NCBI GenBank assembly: GCA_028554645.1
Contig: JAQOOI010000035.1
Coordinates: forward strand, 1 to 64,000
Reading direction: 5' to 3'
Length of the DNA: 64,000 bases
From: Omphalotus guepiniiformis
Taxonomy: Eukaryota; Basidiomycota; Agaricomycetes; Agaricales; Omphalotaceae
Made by a program: the position numbers and the translations under genes. The notes beneath the pieces are model-generated. The model saw nothing but the letters and a program-made list of their open reading frames with translations. It ran no database searches and was not told the DNA's origin. Position 1 is the stretch's first letter. The number at the start of each line of letters is the position of its first letter. Positions 11,957 through 23,300 of the stretch are shown one piece after another.

Positions 11957-12244
11957 AGAGAACTAGAGGCGGCAGAAAACATAGCAAGTTCGCGTTGAAA
12001 TGGTCTCATTTATCATTTTACTTGCAAGCAAAGCCGAGCCAGAGGCATATAGGCATATGGGAATGGGGCTGGGGTGGGTGGTCTCGACTGCTGACACGCT
12101 TATGCTGACGTGAAAATGTGAAATGCCGGCGGCAAAGAAAAGAAAAGTTGAGTGGTGCGATAAAATATTCGAGAGGTTCTTAAGGAAAGCGCGTTTCAAC
12201 ACTCGGTTCCGGAGAGTTTTTTCTCACTTTATTCGGAGTACTTC

Positions 12245-13642
12245 ATGGATCTCGTACTCAATATCGCAGACAAATACTTCTTCGACGCTGTGTACGCTCA
12301 GCTCGTCCCAGTCTCCGCTTTTGGTTCGCCTTCGTCGAACGACTGGTCTTGGAATCATCTCGTGTCGTACCTCCCGCACCCACCGCTTTTCGATGATTCA
12401 CTATACGTCTCGAGTTCTCTTAATGCCTCGCTTCATTCGCTACCGTCTAGCGTGGCTTCTATCTCTGCTTGGCCTCGCTCCTACATACCGCGTCAACTGC
12501 TCACTCTATTTGTGCTAACACTCATCGGTATCCATGTGCTGTACTTTGTTTTCGCATATCTGTCTTATGCGTTCATCTTCAACCACGAGATGATGAGGCA
12601 TCCAAGGTTTTTAGACAATCAGGTGGGTGGAACCTACAGAGTATGTTCTTGTCACTGTCGCTCATTCTTATCCTTACAGGTCCGACTTGAAATCATGGCG
12701 TCTCTGAAAGCTTTCCCGGTGATGACTCTGCTCACCTTACCCTGGTTCGAAGCTGAGGTCCGAGGTTACTCTCGACTTTACGAAGATGTGGACACATACG
12801 GTTGGACATATCTTGTCTTGAGCGTACCCTTGTCAGTACATCTCACATCCTCTTTTACACGTACATATCTCATTCCTTCAACAGCTTCCTCCTTTTCACC
12901 GACTACTGCATCTACTGGGTCCACCGATTCCTCCACCACCCTCTCATCTACAAACCTCTCCATAAGCCTCATCACAAATGGATCAGTAAGTACTTTCTTT
13001 TTCCTTCCTTCCTCGCACCCGCATTGTATTGACATTCTATCTCTTCCCAGTTCCCACCCCTTTCGCCTCACACGCGTTCCACCCTGTTGACGGGTATTTC
13101 CAATCAGTTCCGTACCACCTTTTCATTTTCCTCTTCCCCATGCACCGCGTCCTCTACCTCGGTCTTTTCGTCGCTGTCAACTTTTGGAGTATCTTCGTGA
13201 GTTCCCACCATTTGCGTATATGTATCTACGTGTTCTCGACTCTTACACTGCACCCTCCTCCAGATCCACGACTCGGACATGATCACGGGTCATCCGCTTG
13301 AGAAAATCATCAACGGTCCCGCACATCACACGCTCCATCATATCTACTTTACAGTCAATTATGGACAGGTGGGTTTTACTTATCTCTGCTTCTCAAGTCT
13401 TCAATCTCCATTCTTCCACAATTCTTCCGGAGCAAAGTTTTTTGGTTTCCTTGTATGAGGTGATGACTCACGCGCGTTTTTTTTAGTACTTCACTTGGGC
13501 GGACCGTGTCGGCAACTCGTACCGTCACCCTGAAGCTTCTCTTGATCCTCTCCTTGAGGTGAAGATGAGAGAACGTGGGGAACGTGAGAAGAGAGAAGAG
13601 GCAGAGGCTAAGGCTGCTAAGAAGGGTGGTAAAGCTCAGTGA
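12245..13642 (+). CDS. ERG3: C-5 sterol desaturase (lathosterol oxidase)
   Basis: Six exons (12245-12622, 12680-12831, 12885-12985, 13051-13196, 13264-13368, 13487-13642) give 345 aa, close to the usual length. The enzyme inserts the C-5(6) double bond late in ergosterol synthesis, in the ER membrane, with a di-iron centre. The three iron-binding histidine clusters of the fatty acid hydroxylase superfamily are visible: HRFLHH and HKPHHKW in exon 3, and HHTLHH in exon 5. The conserved [12 protein letters not shown] segment lies between them. Hydrophobic helices are clear near residues 87-112. The C-terminus is Lys/Glu-rich and ends KKGGKAQ, as in ER-retained proteins. It converges on YIF1. Confidence 0.95.
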
Positions 13643-13976
13643 AAGTGAGGTAAATTGTATTCATCCTAGAATGTTTCTTTTGGAGAAAGGGCGTAAAATG
13701 CGTATTTAACGAAGTCGATCTGTAGAATTGGATGAGGGAAGAGAGAGTGGAAAAAGTAGCTACAACATAACGTCTACTTAACGACCCTTTACATGTTATT
13801 TGCTTTTCTAACTAATACCCAGTCTGTTTTGTATATATCACAATATTTGCTTTTCGGAGTCTTGCTGTGAATGTTCCACTCAGGTTTGTTTGACTGCTTC
13901 ACTAGGTCATTATTGTTCCTAAATCCAACCTGAATTCGTCATTCAACCTCTACTCGACTACATTATCACCATTGCT

Positions 13977-15225
13977 TTACACCCTAACCAAGAACAACAT
14001 ATAAGCAAACTGACAACCAGCCTCGATCAGCAAGAAACTGATTCTTCTCCTCCTGAGTCCCGGACTGATCGTTGCTGTCGAGTTTGTGTTGAGGGCTGCA
14101 GCGGGGTCGGGAAGTACGAGGGACCGGAGAGAGCGAAGAAGGAAGAGCCCGTTGGCGAAAAAGAAGTAGAAGAAGACGATGTAGTAGAGTGCGCCGGAGA
14201 GGTAGAGGTACGAGGAGATTATTGTGAGGATTACGCTGGTGGACAAGTTAGAACAGGGCGAGTAGGATGAGGGGAAAAAGAGCTTACGCCGACGAATTTG
14301 TAGCCCGAGTAAGCGATTATGTCGACTGCTTGGGAGCTTGCTTGGACGTTGAGGAGGTAGCAGCCGATGTAGACGAAGAGAAAATCGACAAAGACAACGC
14401 CTAGTGCGGATGAAGCGGATTCACCTAGAACCTAAAGTAATTCTGTTTCTTGAGAAACGCGTAAACGAAGAGTGCCTTCTGGATAAAGACATACCTTTGG
14501 ATGAAATCTCGCGTGTAGACCTGAATGGAAGGCGGCGATGAGGATATACGTTACGAATGCCATGACTGCGGAAGTAACTTCAGCGTTTAGTTGTATGCAA
14601 GGTTGATTGCTGGACGCACGAGGGATGTACAAGTCGGGACTGTTGATATCGTCTCTAGGATCCTGATACTCCGTTTGTCCTTGCTCTGAGCGACGGACAC
14701 GTCGTGACCATGACTTGTGCGTCCACGGAAATACGACCAACTTGAGTTTATGAATCACATACGAGTTTGAGACATTAAAATGGTGTTTAATACTCGTTAG
14801 AGGTATTATTCCACCAAACTGCGACGATACGAGTCAACGAGTGTATAACCTGCAAGTAAATCTCGTGTACAACTCACGTTTTTCTGCACATACTCCTGTC
14901 CAGCGGCAACAGCGCTACTCCCTAGCTGCATACCGAACTGAGCTGTGGCATCGTTCATTCCCCAAGCCGCAAAATCAGGTTGGGGCACGAAAGAAGGCTG
15001 CTGAGTCGGAGGCGGTGGGTGCAGCTGAGAATTGTGCTGGAAGGGAGAAGTCATGTATGCTGGGACATTTTGTGGTTGTTGCTGCTGATGCTGATGCTGA
15101 TGCTGGGGACCAGGAGAAGAGGAATATCGTTGATATGAGTGAGGAGATGAAGGAGTAGAAGGAGGCTCTGGGATGTAAGCCGGGTGGGTTGGCACTGGAT
15201 GGCGAAGAGGTGGAGGAGAGGACAT
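13977..15225 (-). CDS. YIF1: Yif1-family ER-Golgi transport protein
   Basis: Multi-exon minus-strand gene with ATG at 15225 and stop at 13977. Yif1 partners Yip1 on COPII vesicles and Golgi membranes. A Pro/Gln/Ser-rich cytosolic N-terminus (about 85 residues, His-Gln repeats near 15090) leads into QFGMQLGSSAVAAGQEYV. Next come the conserved FPW segment and PDLYIP|LMAFVTYILIAA, joined over a GTGCGT donor. Further membrane helices follow (VVFVDFLFVYIGCYLL; LSGALYYIVFFYFFF; CQFAYMLFLVRV). This matches the HRF1/YIF1 family: long polar N-terminus and about five membrane segments. It shares a 118-bp divergent promoter with the methyltransferase gene. Confidence 0.9.
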
Positions 15226-15229
15226 GTTT

Positions 15230-15278
15230 AACCCTAACCCGACAACTGACACGACACGCTATTAATAAACCCTAACCC
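15230..15278. promoter_or_regulatory. Paired AACCCTAACCC (telobox-like) promoter boxes
   Basis: AACCCTAACCC occurs at 15230-15240, right before the YIF1 start codon, and again at about 15268-15278, inside a 118-bp divergent promoter. Such boxes resemble telomere repeat units and are bound in some fungi by Myb-type telobox factors at housekeeping promoters. The role here is inferred from position only. Confidence 0.5.
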
Positions 15279-15343
15279 GAGCCACGTAGTAAGTATAATA
15301 AATTAAATTCGTCGTCTAATTTTTTCTTCCTTAGGACTACACG

Positions 15344-17034
15344 ATGTCGACGGTCAAGGTGACCTCTTACCCAGCCATAAAAAATGCACCTCTCGTGGGT
15401 CTCGTAGAGGGCAATGGCTCTTTCAACAACATTCATCTTGCCGCTCTCGTCCTCTTTGTTCCATGGCTCGTGAAACGTCTGTTACCCCTGGTTAACCGCG
15501 GAGGGTTCAAGACGTATCTCTTTATTCTCATATTGACTGGTCTTCCGACCACTGTCGCGTATTGGACCCTCATGAGCCAGTTTGGTTCAAGAAAGAACGA
15601 AAAGGTTCAGTTGCCGGGAAAGGACATTGAAGAATACATTACTATTAAAGACCCTGAGCTCAAGAAGAGCTACCAGCGCAAGGAAAAGATACCCATGCAG
15701 GTCTTTCATGATGCTTTCTTTGAGGGCAAGGTCGACTTCAATGGTACGAGCGCGTTTGACACGTCTTAACAGTATACTGACCATTCTTTATTTTTAGGGG
15801 ACGTTCTCGAAATAATGGAACAGCGCCACGACTGGGCACGGTTCAATATGACATTGGAGCTCTTCAAATATGTCTTCACCGTCCTCATCCCAGACGTCAT
15901 CACCCACTCTCGTTCTCAAGATGAGGACCAAGTCCGGGATCACTATGACCGAGGGAACGACTTCTACTCTTGGTTCCTCGGCCCACGTATGATCTACACC
16001 TCAGGTGTCATCCTCCACCCAGAGGAGAAAGAGACCCTTGAGCAGCTGCAGGACAACAAACTCGCCGTTGTCTGCTCCAAGCTCGAACTCAAGCCCACCG
16101 ACAGGCTTCTAGACATTGGCTGCGGCTGGGGAACTCTGACTACCTACGCTGCCAAGAACTTTGACTGCGACACGACAGGTGTCACCCTTGCTCGCAACCA
16201 AGCCATGTTCGGCAACGACCGGATAAAAGCAAACGGTGTATCGGAAGACAAAGCCCGAATTCTCTGCTGCGATTTCCGTGATATCGCGGAGAATGTAGAG
16301 AATAAGGGCAAGTATACAAAGATTGTTGCGCTTGAGATGGCGGAGCATGTCGGTATTAGGCGGTATCAGACTTTCTTGAAGCAGGTTTACGACCTCCTCG
16401 ACGACGACGGTCTCTTTGTCCTGCAAGTTGCTGGAATTAGGCAGTGCTGGCAGTATGAGGACTTGATTTGGGGCCTTTTCATGAACAAGTACATTTTCCC
16501 TGGCGCTGATGCTAGCTGCTCACTCGGTTGGGTTATTAATCAGGTACTTTCTTATATCCCCTATCCTTTGCTTACATGCTGACTTGTGCGTTAGCTTCAA
16601 AGCGCCAACTTTGAAGTAAAGAACATTGACGTTCTCGGCGTACACTACTCGGCTACACTTCATCGTTGGTATGAGAACTGGGTATCCCACAAAGACGAGG
16701 TCATTGCCACGTACGGCGACAGATGGTACAGACTTTGGGTGTTCTTCCTCGCTTATAGTGTCATCATTAGCAGGTGGGTCGCTACCTTCCTCTTTGCTTC
16801 TCACATACCTGAGGCTGACACGTTCCTCTTTCAAATCTTATAGACAAGGCAGTTTCTCCGTCTTCCAAATTACGATCCACAAGAACCTTAATGCGTTCCA
16901 CCGTATTGGGCTGGTCGACAGCCACGCTTCGATTCACGTCAAGATGGACAAGGAGCCTTCGTATGTCCCATCTTTCACTTTACTCGAGCCTTCTAAGACC
17001 AAGTTAAACCGCCGTTTCTAGGCTCGTGGAGTAA
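15344..17034 (+). CDS. Sphingolipid C9-methyltransferase
   Basis: Five exons (15344-15743, 15798-16543, 16595-16773, 16844-16960, 17022-17034) give 484 aa. The enzyme transfers methyl from S-adenosylmethionine to C9 of the sphingoid base of fungal glucosylceramide, at the ER membrane. Two hydrophobic helices near residues 28-75 anchor it. The methyltransferase core resembles cyclopropane-fatty-acid synthases: HYDRGNDFYSWFLG, the SAM loop LLDIGCGWGTL, and EMAEHVGIRRY. The last exon is only 13 nt (SLVE, stop). Length and the paired N-terminal helices fit the fungal C9-methyltransferase better than bacterial CFA synthase. Its neighbours ERG3 and YIF1 also act on membranes, though co-regulation is only a guess from the shared promoter with YIF1. 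Confidence 0.92.
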
Positions 17035-17326
17035 TTTGTCCCTCTTTCGATGAATTGGAAGCCTAAAGAGGGCGGAGGTTTTGAATACCCTCTAGGCATT
17101 GAGCCTGGAACTCACACAATGGCGAATTCCCCTCACGTATATATATTTACGAAAATTACGATACGTATATACTTCTGGTTGAATTCATGAGCCTAATGAA
17201 ATGGTTGAAAACCTTTGTGCTCGAGTAGCTCATCGCGCTGTGTAGTTGGGTTAGGCGAAGTATTAATTGTGACAGCTTGTACAACACGGGCTATAATCAA
17301 AGAGACCACCTGGCCAGCCAGCCAAT
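17035..17326. other. Short convergent intergenic region
   Basis: Terminator space between the methyltransferase (+) and the light-chain gene (-). Nothing else was seen. Confidence 0.5.
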
Positions 17327-18104
17327 CTACTGACTAAGAATCGTACGAACAAACGATTCATAATTCACATTTCCATCCCTGATACAAGAAGATGAATATG
17401 AGAAGGGAGAAAGTGAATGGGTGAGTATGAAATGAGGACTTACGCGCCAATTTGCACCCCCTTCAATAGCTCATCGACTTCCTCGTCTGTCATCTTCTCT
17501 CCTAGCTGTGTAAGTACATATCGTAGTTCACCAGCGCCGATGAACCCGTTGCCCTCTTTATCGAATACTTGGAAACCGCGGATGAATTCCTCTGGATCAC
17601 GATGATGGAATCAGCTTTCCGAGCGTAATAACACGAAGAATACAAAACCAACCTGGTGTACCAGCCGGCTTGAAACCATCAGGCCGATTGAGAATCTGCA
17701 AGAAAGTGCTATATTCCACTGCAAGACGAAACAGATCTCATCATCAAAACGCGTCACGACGCCAAAGCGTACAGATCAGAGACGTACCTTCTTTTGGAGC
17801 ACTAGCCACGATCTCTGCGACCTCTGCTTGCGTAGGATTCTGACCTAACGCCCTGAGGAGTTCTCCTAACGTCTCTCTCGGTACCTTCCCCGTACCCTTC
17901 TTGTCAAACAATGCGAAAGCCTCTTTGTATTCTGTCATGGGTGAGGACAAGTCAGGATCAGATATCGTCTAGGCGGAAAGTCAAGACCCGTTCCCGTTCC
18001 TTGTAAACAAGAAACGAGACGAAGGAGTGGGATAGCTAACCTGCGTTATCGCTCTACGGATAGTTCAGTATAGCAAATAGCTAAATTGAATGAGGACTTA
18101 CCAT
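17327..18104 (-). CDS. Essential myosin light chain-like EF-hand protein
   Basis: Five exons: 18104-18102, 17968-17788, 17718-17653, 17591-17444 and 17378-17327. Exon 1 is just the ATG, a layout typical of fungal calmodulin-class genes. The product is 149 aa, exactly calmodulin size. The N-lobe EF-hand [13 protein letters not shown] is degenerate, while [13 protein letters not shown] keeps the Asp start and Glu at position 12. [14 protein letters not shown] and [11 protein letters not shown] resemble Cdc4/Mlc1-type essential light chains rather than calmodulin itself, which would have four canonical loops. The likely role is binding the IQ motifs of type II and V myosins in cytokinesis and transport. 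An alternative start is ATG 17938, which would remove 11 residues. Confidence 0.88.
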
Positions 18105-18635
18105 TATGTAGAAACGTTAAAGAGGGCGTGAAACGGTGTAGCTAAGAGCCAAGACAAGAAGTGAGGACAAGAAGTGAGTACTTAGTGGATGGTGAAAGGG
18201 GAAGAGAGAGATGAATATGGTTTGTTAGGATAACACGCTATTGGCTCCGAGTCTGTTATATATGGTAATACATGTTATGCCTCCTTTCTGATTCAACCGC
18301 CTTTGGTATCGAGTTAGAATGTGGGACACCTCACATACCTGCATTGTGAGTGATGGCCTTAGCAGGCGTTATGTTTTTGGCTCACTTTTTGCTCTGATAA
18401 CACATTCAAACAGCTAAGGATAGCTGCATCTTTGTCATATTCTCCAGCTCAGTGGTACCCGCTACTTAGATCTTACTGTGCTTCGAGGTGATAGCACTTT
18501 CATTGATTTTATCACCCAGGTATGTCCTGGTGTAGTCCGATAAGAATCAAGGTAACAAAGCAAATACCGAAGCTTGAAAGGCCACACTGAATTGCAGAAC
18601 TACTTATTCTACGAGTAGCAAAGCGGGTTCCTCAA
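18105..18635. other. Intergenic, no gene recognised
   Basis: AT-rich promoter and terminator space. It contains a TATATA stretch near 18256 and no coding frame of quality. Confidence 0.45.
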
Positions 18636-19365
18636 TTAGCTTGGAAGGCCAGAAGTTGCCCAGTTGCCATTGTTTCTGACAGCCTCAGTGAGCGTGTTTG
18701 GAGCTCCTGCACTGATAAAGCCGACCCTCAAGGCGCGCGACGGGGAATCACTTCCCATGGCATACAAGAGATCGCTTCCATCGGCCGCAGTCAACCCTTC
18801 GTTCGTGATACATTGGGTGCAAGAGGTCCCTCCCTGGATACCGTCAGACGGTTTCTCTGGTACAATGTACTCGCTAACGACGCGGTCCTTGGACAAGAAG
18901 AACACATGAGACTACACAAGAAGGTTAGAGCGCTTCCCGACGTGTTTCGTAGTTAACATTTCACACCTGCTTGCTTTCTGTAGACGATAGACCTGCAGCA
19001 GCGATTGGGGTTTGCCACAGTACCTCACTGGCTGGCACAATGACAAGATCTTCAAAGTTTGACCCGCATTGAGTATTGCTGGTCGAGCCAGTGGTGAATG
19101 GGCCGCTGACGCAGGTTTGGACAATGTCCCCGTTGCTGTTCTGGGAGAAGATGCGGGTTCCTCCACTGCCGGGAGTCTGATCGGCAGCAGCATTCCCAAT
19201 AGCGCTAAAAGCAACTACGTTGGCCGCGGCGGGAGCTGCTGATACTGGACCCGCGAGAAGTGGGGCAATGACCTAGATATTTGCATGTCAAGCAAAGAGA
19301 ATGACGCGGATAAGTGAATAGCATCAACGTACGCAGGCCACCTTGATGAATTGTGTGCTCATCAT
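18636..19365 (-). CDS. Small secreted lectin-like protein, copy 5 (divergent)
   Basis: Exons 19365-19333, 19272-18967 and 18911-18636 give 204 aa, with the same three-exon plan as the copies at 0.7-9 kb but clearly diverged in sequence. The start is a double Met (MMSTQFIKVAC), followed by hydrophobic VIAPLLAG, a secretion signal. The repeats read RIFSQNSNGDIVQ, HVFFLSKDRVVSEY and ALRVGFISAGAP. The CTQC pair is kept and another Cys (QCGS) sits in the middle. It lies 7 kb from the cluster, beyond conserved genes, so it separated earlier or transposed. Confidence 0.77.
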
Positions 19366-20304
19366 GATTATTCTTAAATAGATGCAAACTCGTTCGCGGC
19401 AATGCAGTTCATAACTAGAAGTCTGAGGCCCTTTTATACCTTCTACATGGCCACTGACGAGCGACGACTACGGCGACCCTAGGCGTCTACTATACACAAA
19501 TAACTTCTTTGCACCATGTTCCATCTCCGACGATCTCGCCTATTCCAAAGGTCAGCACGTATGTTTGAGTTCAGTTCCAGATGTCACCACAAATAACTTC
19601 TTTGCACCATGTTCCATCTCCGACGATCTTGCCTATTCCAAAGGTCAGCACGTATGTTTGAGTTCAGTTCCAGATGTCACTTAGCTTCGACTTGGAATAA
19701 ATTTCGTAGTAGACCAAGAATAAGACTATGCATCACGCTTCCTGAACTCGGAAGAGCACACGTCTCAATTGGCTGACGGATGTAATGAAGTCAGCGGAAT
19801 GAAGTTTATGATTAGAATATTATACGGCTTGTAGCTGCACATTTCTCATTTCTTCCAGCTAAACGCCCGTCATATCACACCTTCAATATCTGTCAAGGTA
19901 TGTTACGGTGTAGCATAATATTTATTGCGCATGACAATTTAATTTGCTTGCGAATGTTCTGATAGTTGACGATAGTGATGTAAAACAATCTGAAGCAACT
20001 AGCACGCAGAAAGGGATACACGGAAAAATTTCTTGTATGACTTCTAGTAATACACTTCCAGGTAACTAGCCGGAAAGTGAACCATACATCATTCGACATT
20101 ATCATTATAGTACATCCATCCGCTTTAGTTTACATGCACACTCAACACACGATTCTTTGAAAGTTTGAACACATGCGACGAATACGAAAGTTCCGATACT
20201 TTTTGCGACAAGAAGCTTGCAAGACGACAATTTGGACAATTAAGCGTTGAACTTTTACGCAGTTGTATACTGTGTGTCCCCAAAAGATGTAAGGTCAGAG
20301 GCTA
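19366..20304. other. Intergenic with a 93-bp tandem duplication
   Basis: Upstream space of secreted-protein copy 5 and the 3' flank of the oxygenase gene. Apart from the duplication at 19495-19680, no gene or RNA was recognised. Confidence 0.5.
19495..19680. repeat. Two 93-bp tandem repeats
   Basis: 19495-19587 and 19588-19680 are the same sequence, differing at one base (CGATCTCGCC versus CGATCTTGCC). It is a very recent tandem duplication in the upstream region of secreted-protein copy 5. Confidence 0.95.
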
Positions 20305-23300
20305 CTATGCCGTTGGCAAGAAAGGGAAGTTGAAACGCACAGAGACAACCAAAGAAGCCGGGAATGGCGACAGCCCTCCGTGTGCATCGATGAAGATTTC
20401 TTCAGGCGCACCATTGATAGTTTCCGTAAATCTAGACACGCGCAAGATTCCAAATGTCAGCACACACACGCCGAGTTGCTTTGTAGTGACGAACTTGTTG
20501 AATTTTCCAGACTCCCCTAGTGCACGCTGAAGATTAGGCAAGGATAGAATGGTGGCCAATACAACTGGGGTGACGGCTTCGAAAAACTTGGCGGATAGCA
20601 GACTAGGTACAAGAACGTCATAAGTTAGACACAGTGGACGCGGAAAAAGGGGGAGATCATCCACGCTTACCCATCTTCACCAATATTCAGAATTCCAGGG
20701 GCATCCTTAGGACGGTCGTTCTGCGTAGAAGATTAGTGAGAGGCACTCAGTGATAGGGAGAGCAGAATGACTTACGTTTGCGTCAATCAAGCTAACGAAT
20801 ACCCTCTCCCCAGCTTCGACCCTTTTCCCTCCGGGCCCGGGAATAATCACATCCTTCAATGCAGTGCGGTATGTCCCAGAAACGGGTGGGTCAGCGACAA
20901 GCACTTTCTTGATAAGTTCTACTACTCTCTTTTTTGCTCCCTCTTCCATGCCCTCCTTCCCAAGATTCACGATCTCCTCTCGCTCTTTCTTCACATTCTC
21001 GCTGTCTCCGAGGTAGTAATCCACCACTAGTGCGACACTCTTTGCCCAGTGTGCTGCTGTGGGCACAACCTCGCAGAAGAGAGCAGCTGCGAGCTCGGAG
21101 TTGCTCTTACCATCAGCCTTAGCATGCAAAGATTTGAGGAAATCAGTATTCTGTCCCGAAAACATGTTCAGCATCTGGCTGGCTGTGTTTGCAATCTATA
21201 GACATATTCAGAATCAGGAAATCGAGAAACAGCAAAACAAGTGAAATTCGGTCGAAGCGAATCGGACGACATACATAGGAAGACATTGTGTTCAATTTAT
21301 CCGCAACACGTTTTTCGAAGAACCTGAAGAACTGAACGGAGTTCTGGCGAAGCTGCCAATCGTTCTCGGGGGTAACATTGAGATACACATATCTGTTTGA
21401 CAACCACGCAAATAAGTAAGTTCTTGAGGCTTTGGAGAGGTACAACAAGGAACTGACCGACAAACATCCTCCATCATCGCCACATATTCAGCTTCGGAAT
21501 AGCTTTCCTTCGACGACAATGGCAAGCATGCTAGTTCATTACACATCCAGCGCACCGGAAGCACTTTGATGACGTCGCTCACGATATCCAAGTATTTGGT
21601 ACCTTGGGAAGAACCAACATGCTTGATGCTCTTCTCCTCAAAGAGAGCTTTAGTTGTCCGGTAAAAGTAAGCTGCCCACTGCGAGGTCTTTGCATCGATC
21701 AAACTTTCCGCCATGGTATGTGTTTTGGGTCAAAACGACATCATTGAGAACAGGAAATTTTACATACCATGGTATGCTCCGGAATCTGGCCCGATTTTCC
21801 AACGGAAACAACCGTAGCCAGGCGTCGAGCATATCCGCTTTCCCATACATGGTCTTGTTTCTTATTCGTCCCAATCTCCAGCACATCCCGTGCACCCGCA
21901 TAGCTCTTGACCACATATCCCTCGCCCTCGTTTCCGCTCAACCCTGGGTCGGCAGGTCTCGTCCACACGTACTCTTGTACACCCTGCTCTCCAATGCGCG
22001 CTTTCAATTCCTTCTTCAGGAAATCAGGTACCAGGAATGGGAAATGCGCGTAGGCTGAGCGTGCGGGGTAATACATGGGGAGGTGTCGGAATAGCAGTTT
22101 CGTGAGCATGCCGCCGAAGGATCCATCGGGATTGTTTTGACTTGGGTGGAGAGTAGTGGGATATTGACAATCATAGTACCCCCATGTTGTGAGATTGAAA
22201 GCTGGAGAACGTCAAGTGGTAAGTGAGGCGAGGGGCGGCAAGGGCGGCACTACGTACGTGTGAAGTCGGTGGTCAAAAACCTATCTCCTCGAGTCAGAAT
22301 CGCCGCATCAGGGAGGATTGCGCGAGAGATGGTGTATCCTGGACATAACCCGGCACCAGGACCAGGAGTTTTCGTTGCCTCAGCTTGCATACCGACATGA
22401 AGCTCAAGATTGTCGATGTGCTTGTAGAGCGAACGGGCAGCAGCCTAGAAGAATAAATTATTGCATTTCAATCAGCATATATATTCAGCATCAGCTGCTC
22501 ACAGCTATCTCTTTGTCGGGATTCCATTCTTCAAATGTGCTGTACGCTTCTAAGCCGATGAATTTTCTGAATTCGTTCAACTGCAACCGTACCTCAGCAG
22601 ATCGTCAGAGAAAGAATGGGGTAGTTACAACGCACCGAGCATGCGCCCCATCCTCTTGCGTGCTCAATTCCGAGAATCTCAATCACACGAAGGACCTCAG
22701 GGATACGGCGTGCACCAAAGGAAGCAGCACTGTAAGAGGTTGCATCCTGCAATAATTTGGCCAGGTCTGAGTCTGAGAATCTATGAGTCTCTGTCGAACG
22801 GGTCAATCTTAGCCACGACAGTGGTCAGTATAGATTACGGATCAAGATACATGAGAGCACTTGCCCGCCGAAAGTCCATGTTCTGACGTCACCAGTCTGC
22901 CCCAGTGCCTTGCCGGCAGCAGCAAAGAACGTCTGCGGGTCCAACTGGTCAAAAGGAAGATCTTCCTTTCCGATGGACTTGAGCGCGTCCCGGAACATTT
23001 GTTCGGTCCACTCAGTGTCCTGACGGGACAGGGCTGCGTGCCATCTGTCGCAATGATCTAGCTCACTGAAAAGGGATGTTCAAGAATACATACCTGTACA
23101 ACAAGTTGAATTCAAGGGACACAACGTTTCCTTCACCACGCGGAACCCAGGCGTGACTGAGCTGACGCACTTCAGCAAGAGGGTCGAGACGCCAGGTGCG
23201 TCCATCACGGGCTTGTCCGAGAACAGTGCCGATATAATCTGCAAAGAAGATGTGTTATGGCACGACACCGGGTGAAGGTAGAAACTTACCAGCCAAAATG

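Noticed and set aside
12778..13071. Minus-strand 97-codon acidic frame inside ERG3
   Set aside because: Complement of ERG3 exons and introns with no independent support.
15230..15278. Telomere repeats or a chromosome-end scar
   Set aside because: Only two isolated units separated by about 28 bp, inside a promoter. No array.
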